From Actinomycetota bacterium (GTDB lineage: Bacteria > Actinomycetota > Humimicrobiia > Humimicrobiales > Humimicrobiaceae), in contig JAMDDL010000097.1 of NCBI GenBank assembly GCA_023488645.1, forward strand, positions 1-5,690: DNA of 5,690 nt. Reading direction: 5' to 3'. Below, one piece after another: positions 1 to 5,690 of the stretch. The notes below the pieces were generated by a model. It ran no database searches. It was given only the letters and a program-made list of their open reading frames with translations, and had not been told where the DNA came from. The position numbers were made by a program, and so were the translations under genes. Within the stretch, counting starts at the first letter, position 1. Every line of letters starts with the position of its first letter.

Positions 1-1669
1 AATCGCATCTTTGATGTGTACCTCTGCTTTCTTTTCGAAGTATTGCTGCAGTAATAATAAGTCTTGCCACATAAAGCATGTTTAAAAATTCACATAGTTC
101 CTTTTCCCTTCTGTCATATAAGCCCTGTTCTGCAAGATTTTCATTTACAAATTCAAGCACATCTTTAAGTCTTTTTTCTTCTCTTAAAATTCCTACCCTG
201 TTTGTCATAAGATGTCTTAATTTATTTTTTAGTGCATTTATTTCTGCATTGTCTATAATATTAATACTTTCAGATTTACTTGGATATTTGTTTATTGTAT
301 TTAAATCTTTAGCGGATTTTAAAGAATTTTCAAATTCCCCTTTGCTGTCTTCAATAATTTTCTGCAACATTTTTTTAAAATCATCTTTGCTTCTGACTAA
401 ATCTCTTTTAAAACTGCTGTTTTTTATTTTGTCATTTATTTTTAATTTGTTTATGATGCTGTTATAAATTCTTGAACCATAAACCAGTCCTTCTATCAGA
501 GAATTGCTTGCAAGCCTGTTTGCACCATGTGCACCTGTAGCGGCGGTTTCGCCGCAGGCATAAATACCCTTAATATTTGTTTCGCCGTTCAGGTTTGTTT
601 TTATGCCTCCATTCAAATAATGAGCGGCAGGGGAAACTTTTATCAAATCTTTCTTTAAATCAAGCCCATTTTCTTTAAGTTTGTTTATTATGTTGGGAAA
701 TCTTATTGTAAGCATATGCCTGTCAAGATGGGTAGCATCAAGATATACAAAATCCTTTCCCTTTTCCTTCATTATCATGGTCATTTCCTTAACAACAATA
801 TCCCTTGGAGCAAGTTCAGCCAGAGGATGCTTTCCCATCATGAATCTGTTTCCGTCGGTATCTCTTAAAAATGCCCCCTCGCCTCTTAGGGCTTCGGTAA
901 TCAGAAAAAGTTTACCATCATTTGTCTTAAAAACAGTAGGATGAAACTGGATAAACTCTATATCCTTTATTTCAGCCCCTGCTCTGTAAGCCATGGAAAT
1001 TCCATCCCCTGTTGAAACTGAAGGATTTGTAGTAAGTTCATAAAGCTGTCCAATTCCCCCCGTAGAGATAATTATATTTGAGGTAGGATGTATCTCAACT
1101 TTGCCTTTTTTTATATTTAAAACTATAATGCCCCTGCATTCATTATCCAAGGTTAAAATATCAAACACAAAATTTTCAGGGTAAAATTCAATATTTTTAA
1201 TCTGCTTTGAATAAAAAATCAGCTTTCTTTCAATTTCTTCTCCTGTTGCATCTCCGCCTGCATGAAGCACTCTTGGGCTTGAATGTCCGCCTTCAAGAGT
1301 AAGGCCAATTTCACCATTTGCAATATCAAAATGAATCCCTGCCTCAATTAAATCTTCAATCATTTCAGGTGCTGATTTAACCAGAGTTTTTACTGCTTCG
1401 GTGTCGCATAAACCCTGACCGGATTTCATAGTATCGCAGTAATGATCTTCCCAACTGTCAGGGCTTTTAATTGCTGCAGCAATGCCGCCTTGCGCATACC
1501 AGGTATTTGATTCGGAAAGCGCACTTTTTGTAAAAATTTTAACTTTTGTATGATTTGAAATTCTTATACCTGTTGACAGACCGGCAATACCGCTGCCGAT
1601 TATAATACATTCATTATAGCTGCAAATATCATCATAATTTTCAGGAGAAAACAGAAATCTTCGAAGCAT
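1..1669 (-). CDS. nadB: L-aspartate oxidase NadB, 3' end cut by window edge
   Basis: This FAD flavoprotein oxidises L-aspartate to iminoaspartate, the first step of de novo NAD synthesis; the family can use oxygen or fumarate as electron acceptor. The frame is open for 556 codons with no stop and leaves the window at position 1. Visible motifs are the FAD-binding GSGIAG (residues 25-30), WYAQGGIAAA (57-66), EGGHS and HAGGDATG (126-143), FHPT with His243, ITEALRGEGAFLRD (Arg262), SPAAHYLNGG (His350), and GETAATGAHGANRLASNSL (373-391, Arg385). His243, His350 and Arg385 line up with active-site residues I recall for the E. coli enzyme. The C-terminal helical domain shows GILRE (493-497) and ends at ESRGTHQRCD, close to the family's ESRGxHxRxDYP. 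The ATG is preceded by a weak AGAAAG ten bases upstream, and an in-frame stop at 1697-1699 rules out a longer start. The linker before the helical domain is about 40 residues longer than in E. coli. It lies 79 bp downstream of nadA. The alternative, a fumarate reductase or succinate dehydrogenase flavoprotein, is unlikely given the nadA neighbour and the NadB-specific C terminus. Confidence 0.96.
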   Translation of the reverse strand, partial: MLRRFLFSPENYDDICSYNECIIIGSGIAGLSTGIRISNHTKVKIFTKSALSESNTWYAQGGIAAAIKSPDSWEDHYCDTMKSGQGLCDTEAVKTLVKSAPEMIEDLIEAGIHFDIANGEIGLTLEGGHSSPRVLHAGGDATGEEIERKLIFYSKQIKNIEFYPENFVFDILTLDNECRGIIVLNIKKGKVEIHPTSNIIISTGGIGQLYELTTNPSVSTGDGISMAYRAGAEIKDIEFIQFHPTVFKTNDGKLFLITEALRGEGAFLRDTDGNRFMMGKHPLAELAPRDIVVKEMTMIMKEKGKDFVYLDATHLDRHMLTIRFPNIINKLKENGLDLKKDLIKVSPAAHYLNGGIKTNLNGETNIKGIYACGETAATGAHGANRLASNSLIEGLVYGSRIYNSIINKLKINDKIKNSSFKRDLVRSKDDFKKMLQKIIEDSKGEFENSLKSAKDLNTINKYPSKSESINIIDNAEINALKNKLRHLMTNRVGILREEKRLKDVLEFVNENLAEQGLYDRREKELCEFLNMLYVARLIITAAILRKESRGTHQRCD

Positions 1670-1748
1670 TATATAATTTCTTTCTAGTTTTTTATTTTAT
1701 TTATTGTATATTAAAAACAGTATAAAGCAGAAACTTTTAATTTAAAAT

Positions 1749-2663
1749 TTAAGTAAATTCCTTCATCTTTTCAAGAGACGACCTTGCATTTTTAAGAATA
1801 TCATCAGGCAGCATAATTTCATAAACATTATCTTCCAGTGACCACATGATTTTTTCAAGATTAATGAGTTTCATGTTAGGGCAGATTGCATTTTTTTGAG
1901 CGGGGTAAAATATTTTTTTGGGGTTTTGCTTTTTAAGCCTGTAAATAAGACCGATTTCTGTTCCTATTATAAATTCAGTCTTTTGGGATTCATGTGCGTA
2001 TTTAAGCATTCCTCCCGTGCTTAATACTTTATCGGCAATTTCAATGACTTCAGGTGTACATTCGGGATGAACAAGAACTTCTGCATCAAGGTGTTCTTTT
2101 TTTAACTGGATAATTGTTTTTGCATTAATTAATACATGGGTAGGGCAGTAACCATGCCAAAGTATCAGATTTCTTTTAGTCTGACCTGCAACATAACTGC
2201 CAAGATATTTATCAGGTATGAAGATAATATTTTTATCCGGCGGTATGGAATTTACCACCTTTACAGCATTGGCACTTGTACAGCAGATATCAGAATGAGC
2301 CTTAACTTCAGCAGTTGAATTTACATAGCACACAACTATTGCTCCGGGATAAGTCTTTTTAAGTTCAACTACGTCATTTGCTGTAATCATATTTGCCATG
2401 GGACATCCGGCATATTTGTCTGGAATTAAAACCGTTTTTGCAGGATTTAAGATTTTTGCAGTTTCTGCCATAAACCTTACTCCGCAAAAAACAATCACTT
2501 TGTTTTGAACTTCAGATGCCTTTATGCTAAGTCCAAGAGAATCTCCAACAAAATCTGCAATATCCTGCACCTCGTCTATCTGATAATTATGCGCAAGGAT
2601 AATTGCATCCCTTTCCTTTTTAAGCTTTGTTATGGCATCTATTATTTCAAGATTAGCATTCAT
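1749..2663 (-). CDS. nadA: Quinolinate synthase NadA
   Basis: This enzyme condenses iminoaspartate (made by NadB) with dihydroxyacetone phosphate to give quinolinate, using an oxygen-sensitive [4Fe-4S] cluster in the cytoplasm. The 304 residues match the short form of the family (about 300). Three pseudo-repeated domains are visible. The three expected cluster cysteines are Cys87 (AGCPMA), Cys173 (HGYCPTH) and Cys261 (AICPNMK), spaced as in known NadA proteins. Other conserved motifs are ILAHNYQ (22-28), DFVGDSLGLS (37-46), FMAETAKILNP (64-74), YVNSTAEVKA (113-122), CTSANAVKV (128-136), HPEC (199-202) and STGGM (215-219). The ATG start is well constrained because an in-frame TAA lies two codons upstream (2667-2669), and the protein starts where the family normally starts. 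No convincing Shine-Dalgarno precedes it; the upstream bases are nearly all A and T. It is the first gene of the nadA-nadB unit and is transcribed away from topA. Confidence 0.98.
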   Translation of the reverse strand: MNANLEIIDAITKLKKERDAIILAHNYQIDEVQDIADFVGDSLGLSIKASEVQNKVIVFCGVRFMAETAKILNPAKTVLIPDKYAGCPMANMITANDVVELKKTYPGAIVVCYVNSTAEVKAHSDICCTSANAVKVVNSIPPDKNIIFIPDKYLGSYVAGQTKRNLILWHGYCPTHVLINAKTIIQLKKEHLDAEVLVHPECTPEVIEIADKVLSTGGMLKYAHESQKTEFIIGTEIGLIYRLKKQNPKKIFYPAQKNAICPNMKLINLEKIMWSLEDNVYEIMLPDDILKNARSSLEKMKEFT

Positions 2664-2791
2664 TTTTTAAGATAAAATAATATATTGATAATTAAATCTG
2701 ATGTGTATTTATTTTAAGATATAAATTTAAAAAAATAAAACAATTAAAAATTAATAATTTTTTGCTTGATATTTTAAAAATTATTTCATAA

Positions 2792-2800
2792 TGTTATAAA
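2792..2800 (+). promoter_or_regulatory. Possible extended -10 / TATA element for topA
   Basis: The sequence TGTTATAAA reads as a bacterial extended -10 (TG, one base, TATAAA), or as part of an archaeal TATA box (TTATAAAT). It lies 82 bases before the topA start and implies a leader of about 75 bases. A TTGCTT at 2762-2767 is the nearest -35-like hexamer, but its spacing is too long for this -10 (27 bases). In DNA this AT-rich, such matches occur by chance. Confidence 0.25.
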
Positions 2801-2872
2801 TCTAAATTTATTAATAAAATTTTTTTTTAAAAAATTTATTCTTGCATTATTTAATTCCTATACAGACAAACC

Positions 2873-2876
2873 GGAG
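2873..2876 (+). promoter_or_regulatory. Ribosome binding site fixing the TTG start of topA
   Basis: A GGAG lies six bases before the TTG at 2883-2885, the only G-rich tetramer in the surrounding AT-rich DNA. The upstream in-frame codons back into the T/A tract offer no ATG or GTG, and the first internal ATG is residue 87, inside the TOPRIM domain. The Shine-Dalgarno and the conserved KLIISEK N terminus together decide the start. Confidence 0.8.
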
Positions 2877-2882
2877 TTTAAA

Positions 2883-4952
2883 TTGAAATTAATTATAAGC
2901 GAAAAGGAAATTGCAGCCAGAAGAATTGCGCAGATACTTTCAGGTGACGGGGTAAAGGAAGAAAAAGTATACGGTATTCCCGTCCATAGTTTTAAAAATT
3001 CAGACGGCAGCTTTAAAACTATTGGACTGAAAGGCCACATACTTCAGGTTGAATTTCCTGATGAATATGCGAACTGGTTTAAAGTTCCTCCCCAGAACCT
3101 CATTGATGCAGCCATTATAAAAAAACCTATTGAAAAGAGAATGATACAGGCTTTAAACAAGATGGCAGATGAGGCAGATGAGGTTATAATAGCTACAGAC
3201 TATGACAGGGAAGGCGAGCTGATAGGATATGATGCTATTTCTGTAATAAAGAAAAAAAAAGGTGAAATTCCGGTTGAAAGGGCAAAATTTTCTGCAATAA
3301 CTCCAACTGATATAAGGAAAGCTTTTTCCAGATTAAATAAGATTGATACCAACCTTGCATTTGCAGGAATGGCACGACAGGATATTGATTTGATATGGGG
3401 TGCGGTTTTAACAAGATTTATATCTCTTGCTTCGTACCAACTAAAGAATAATTTTTTATCAGTGGGACGTGTTCAAACTCCAACTCTTGCTTTGATAGTT
3501 GAAAGAGAAATAGAAATACAGAATTTTGTGAAAACCCCATACTGGCAGATAAAGGTAAGGCTTGCAAATCAGAAAGATGAGCAGTTTGATGCAATTCATC
3601 ATAAGAAAAGGTTTCTTAATGAAAAAGAAGCAAAGACAATTTTTAACAGAATTGCAGGTGTGGGCAAAATTACATCAGTAAAGGAAGCTGTAAGATCCTT
3701 AAAACCCCTTGCTCCTTTAAATACAACAGCATTGATAGTAGCCGCAAATTCTCTTGGCTTATCAGCCCAGAAAACCATAAATATTGCTGAAAGTCTTTAC
3801 ATGAACGGTTACATCAGTTATCCAAGAACAGACAATACCGTTTATCCGAATACACTGGATTTAAAAGATATTTTAAAACAATTATCAGGTAATAGTGATT
3901 TCAAGGAAATGACACAAACGGCACTTTCGCAGAAGGATATCAAACCATCAAGGGGGCTTAGAAAAACAACTGATCATCCTCCCATTTATCCTGCTTCTGT
4001 TGCATGGCGTGAAAACTTAAGCGAAGACGAGTGGAAGCTGTATGAGCTGGTAGTTAGAAGATTTGTGTGCACACTTCTTCCTGAATCTCTTTTAAAAAAT
4101 ATGGTTGTAAACATTGATATTAAGGGAGAAAAATTTATTGCTAATGGGTCAAATATTATTAAGGAAGGATGGACTAAGTATTATCCTTACTATAGACATA
4201 CAGATATTTATCTTCCTGATTTGAATGAAGGTGAGAATGTTACAGTTTTAAACAAGGAAATACTGGCAAAGGAAACAAAACCGCCTTTAAGATATTCCCA
4301 GGGAAAACTGGTGGAAAAAATGGAGGAGCTGGGTCTTGGGACAAAAGCAACAAGACATACTATATTACAGAACCTTATAACCAGAGGATATATTAAAGGC
4401 AATCCGCTTGAACCAAGCAATAAGGCTATTGCAGTAATTAAGGCGCTTAAGGAATATGCTGCAAAAATAACCAGTCCCGATATGACGGCAGAGCTTGAAG
4501 TTGATATGGACGGGATTGCAAACGGCGATCAGGAAAAAAATAAAGTTGTTGATATCTCAAGAAAGGATTTAAGGGAAATTTTAAATATACTTGTTCCCAA
4601 AAAAGCAGAAATCGGAAAAACAATCAGGGAAGGTATTAAGGAAGATGAAGTTGTTGGGAAATGCCCTGATCCGGACTGCGGCGGTAATCTGGTAATCAGA
4701 TCTTCTGCAAAAACTAAAAAGAAATTTATAGGCTGTTCAAATTACCCGAAATGCAGGAAAGCATTTTCCATGCCTCAAAATGGTCTAATTCTTACAACTG
4801 AAGATACATGCAAAGCATGTGGTTATCCTGTAATAAAAGTAATAAGAAAAGGCAAAAGACCCTGGGATTTATGCATAAACCCGGAGTGTCCTTCTAAAAA
4901 TGAAAACTATAAAGATTATAAAAATAAAAAATCTGCTTCGAAAACTGATTAA
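2883..4952 (+). CDS. topA: Archaeal-type DNA topoisomerase I (type IA)
   Basis: This enzyme relaxes negatively supercoiled DNA by cutting one strand through a 5'-phosphotyrosine link, with magnesium held by the TOPRIM domain. The protein has 689 residues. The TOPRIM domain (about 1-140) has catalytic Glu7 in ISEK and the acidic triad Asp106, Asp108, Glu110 in TDYDREGE. The core (about 150-570) has SVGRVQTPTL (193-202), the active-site Tyr313 in ISYPRTD with Arg315, His365 in TDHPPIYP, the PPLRYSQGKLVEKMEELGLG block (467-486), and TAELEVDMDGIANG (535-548). The C terminus carries two four-cysteine clusters, probably zinc-binding: Cys594, 599, 618, 624 and Cys643, 646, 664, 669. The KVYGIPVHSF and GLKGHI blocks resemble archaeal TopA rather than the bacterial form, which begins near KLVIVESPAKAKTI. 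It starts at TTG. A run of nine A (3252-3260) lies just after the TOPRIM motif. It overlaps the fumarase gene by 53 bases. Reverse gyrase is excluded because there is no helicase half. Confidence 0.95.
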   Translation: MKLIISEKEIAARRIAQILSGDGVKEEKVYGIPVHSFKNSDGSFKTIGLKGHILQVEFPDEYANWFKVPPQNLIDAAIIKKPIEKRMIQALNKMADEADEVIIATDYDREGELIGYDAISVIKKKKGEIPVERAKFSAITPTDIRKAFSRLNKIDTNLAFAGMARQDIDLIWGAVLTRFISLASYQLKNNFLSVGRVQTPTLALIVEREIEIQNFVKTPYWQIKVRLANQKDEQFDAIHHKKRFLNEKEAKTIFNRIAGVGKITSVKEAVRSLKPLAPLNTTALIVAANSLGLSAQKTINIAESLYMNGYISYPRTDNTVYPNTLDLKDILKQLSGNSDFKEMTQTALSQKDIKPSRGLRKTTDHPPIYPASVAWRENLSEDEWKLYELVVRRFVCTLLPESLLKNMVVNIDIKGEKFIANGSNIIKEGWTKYYPYYRHTDIYLPDLNEGENVTVLNKEILAKETKPPLRYSQGKLVEKMEELGLGTKATRHTILQNLITRGYIKGNPLEPSNKAIAVIKALKEYAAKITSPDMTAELEVDMDGIANGDQEKNKVVDISRKDLREILNILVPKKAEIGKTIREGIKEDEVVGKCPDPDCGGNLVIRSSAKTKKKFIGCSNYPKCRKAFSMPQNGLILTTEDTCKACGYPVIKVIRKGKRPWDLCINPECPSKNENYKDYKNKKSASKTD

Positions 4953-5690
4953 TAGAGCCAGCTTTAATCTGCCTGACGATATTTTGAAGGCTGTCCTTGA
5001 TGCTTTAGCTTGCGAAAAAAATGAAACTGCCAGAAAAATACTGAAGCTTATAATTGAAAATGCAGAAACTGCTGCAGTGGAAAGTGTTCCTTTATGTCAG
5101 GACTGCGGAACTGTTTATGTGGAAATACTGATTGGTAAAAATACGTGCATTGAAAATTTTAATGAAATTGATAATGCTGTAAATGAAGTAGTTGCGCAAG
5201 TTTACACAGAAAGCTATTTAAGAAAATCAATTGTAAGCGATCCCCTGTTTGACAGAAAAAATACTTTTACAAATACTCCTGCAATAATAAGTTACGGGAA
5301 GATACAGGATAGTGTTGAAGGGGTAGAAATCAAAGTTTTTCTTAAAGGGGCAGGAAGTGATAACTGCTCATATCTGTACATGATGAATCCGTCCTCTACC
5401 CCTGAAGAGATAACAGCAGTAGTTAAAGATCTTGTAATTAAAAATGCAACTAAAAGCTGCCCTCCCTTAATCATTGGAATAGGGATTGGAAGCAGTGCTT
5501 CCGGCGTAACAGAATTAGCAAGAAAAGCGGCATTTAGAGAAATAGGAACCGGCAGTCCGGATGAAAGATATAAAAATCTTGAAAATATAATTTTAAATGA
5601 AGTTAATTCTACAGGTATTGGACCTGCAGGGCTTGGAGGAAACACTACCGCTCTTGCAGTAAATATTGAATATGCCCCATGTCATATGGC
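4900..5690 (+). CDS. Class I fumarate hydratase, alpha subunit, 3' end cut by window edge
   Basis: The class I (iron-sulfur) fumarases interconvert fumarate and malate; the two-subunit form has an alpha chain carrying the N-terminal catalytic half. The frame is open for 263 codons to the window edge. Visible motifs are NLPDDILKAV (23-32), ENAETAAVESVPLCQDCG (53-70), KGAGSDN (149-155), CPPLIIGIGIG (187-197) and GIGPAGLGGNTTAL (239-252). Cys66 and Cys187, 121 residues apart, are probably the first two [4Fe-4S] ligands; the third, usually in a CWA motif, is expected about a dozen residues past the edge. The ATG at 4900 lies inside topA in another frame and gives the usual short N terminus; a GGAG 13 bases upstream is a distant Shine-Dalgarno. 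Odd points are LCQDCG where LCQDTG is usual, and GSSAS where GGTAD or GGSFD is usual. A beta subunit probably follows. Tartrate dehydratase alpha (TtdA) or a mesaconate-acting relative cannot be excluded from sequence alone, so no gene symbol is given. Confidence 0.9.
   Translation, partial: MKTIKIIKIKNLLRKLINRASFNLPDDILKAVLDALACEKNETARKILKLIIENAETAAVESVPLCQDCGTVYVEILIGKNTCIENFNEIDNAVNEVVAQVYTESYLRKSIVSDPLFDRKNTFTNTPAIISYGKIQDSVEGVEIKVFLKGAGSDNCSYLYMMNPSSTPEEITAVVKDLVIKNATKSCPPLIIGIGIGSSASGVTELARKAAFREIGTGSPDERYKNLENIILNEVNSTGIGPAGLGGNTTALAVNIEYAPCHM

Larger units (their letters stand above)
2664..2882. promoter_or_regulatory. Divergent nadA / topA intergenic promoter region
   Basis: This 219-bp gap separates two genes transcribed in opposite directions, so promoters for both must lie here or just inside the genes. 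Between 2664 and 2860 I count about 19 G or C bases in 197. It contains a run of nine T followed by six A (2820-2834) and a near-palindrome AAATTTATTAATAAAATTT (2804-2822). On the minus strand, TATA-like stretches lie about 30 and 57 bases before the nadA start, but none forms a convincing pair of boxes. No known NAD-regulator operator or riboswitch was recognised. That promoters are here follows from gene layout; their exact position is not resolved. Confidence 0.7.

Noticed and set aside
78..467. Plus-strand open frame of 129 codons, rich in hydrophobic and Ser/Leu residues
   Set aside because: It lies antisense to the lysine-rich helical part of nadB, whose complements naturally read as Phe, Leu and Ser. 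No start signal or family is recognisable.
681..944. Plus-strand open frame of 87 codons
   Set aside because: It is antisense to conserved NadB motifs (FHPT, RGEGA) and is explained by the real gene.
1670..1748. Separate promoter or small gene between nadA and nadB
   Set aside because: Only 79 AT-rich bases, with no open frame of use and no convincing promoter boxes or hairpin.
2820..2834. T-run as an intrinsic terminator
   Set aside because: No gene ends just upstream in either direction, and there is no GC-rich hairpin, only an A/T-rich near-palindrome.
2842..2864. TTGCAT and TATACA as a topA promoter
   Set aside because: The two hexamers are separated by only 11 bases, too short for a normal promoter, and the implied start would fall on the ribosome binding site.
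4208..4420. Minus-strand open frame of 70 codons inside topA
   Set aside because: It is the complement of the conserved PPLRYSQGKL region of the topoisomerase, so a shadow frame.
5292..5645. Minus-strand open frame of 117 codons
   Set aside because: It is antisense to the conserved fumarase alpha motifs KGAGSDN, CPPLIIG and GPAGLGG. It resembles no known protein and is low in coding character.

Overview
The window holds four protein genes in two divergent pairs, and both outer genes run off the window edges. The sequence is AT-rich (roughly one third G+C by eye). NadA and the class I fumarase subunit belong to oxygen-sensitive [4Fe-4S] families. NadB families can use fumarate instead of oxygen as electron acceptor. 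Together this suggests an anaerobe. The topoisomerase is of the archaeal TopA kind, while the NAD genes look ordinary for bacteria, and topA has a clear GGAG ribosome binding site. I cannot decide between an archaeon and an uncultured low-GC bacterium carrying an archaeal-type topoisomerase.

Left half (1-2663, minus strand): nadA (quinolinate synthase, complete) followed after a 79-bp gap by nadB (L-aspartate oxidase, 3' end cut off at position 1). They encode the two consecutive steps from aspartate to quinolinate in de novo NAD synthesis and are very probably one transcription unit. nadC may follow beyond the left edge, but that is a guess.

Middle (2664-2882): a 219-bp divergent intergenic region in which only about one base in ten is G or C over most of its length. 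It must carry the promoters for both directions. No recognised operator or riboswitch was found.

Right half (2883-5690, plus strand): a complete archaeal-type DNA topoisomerase IA gene (TTG start, two C-terminal four-cysteine clusters). A class I fumarate hydratase alpha-subunit gene starts inside its last 53 bases and runs off the right edge. The fumarase can supply or consume fumarate, the probable anaerobic electron acceptor of NadB, so the two gene pairs may be metabolically linked.

I see no RNA gene, CRISPR array, insertion sequence or phage-like feature. This is a housekeeping region with some points worth checking rather than a clear undescribed system.
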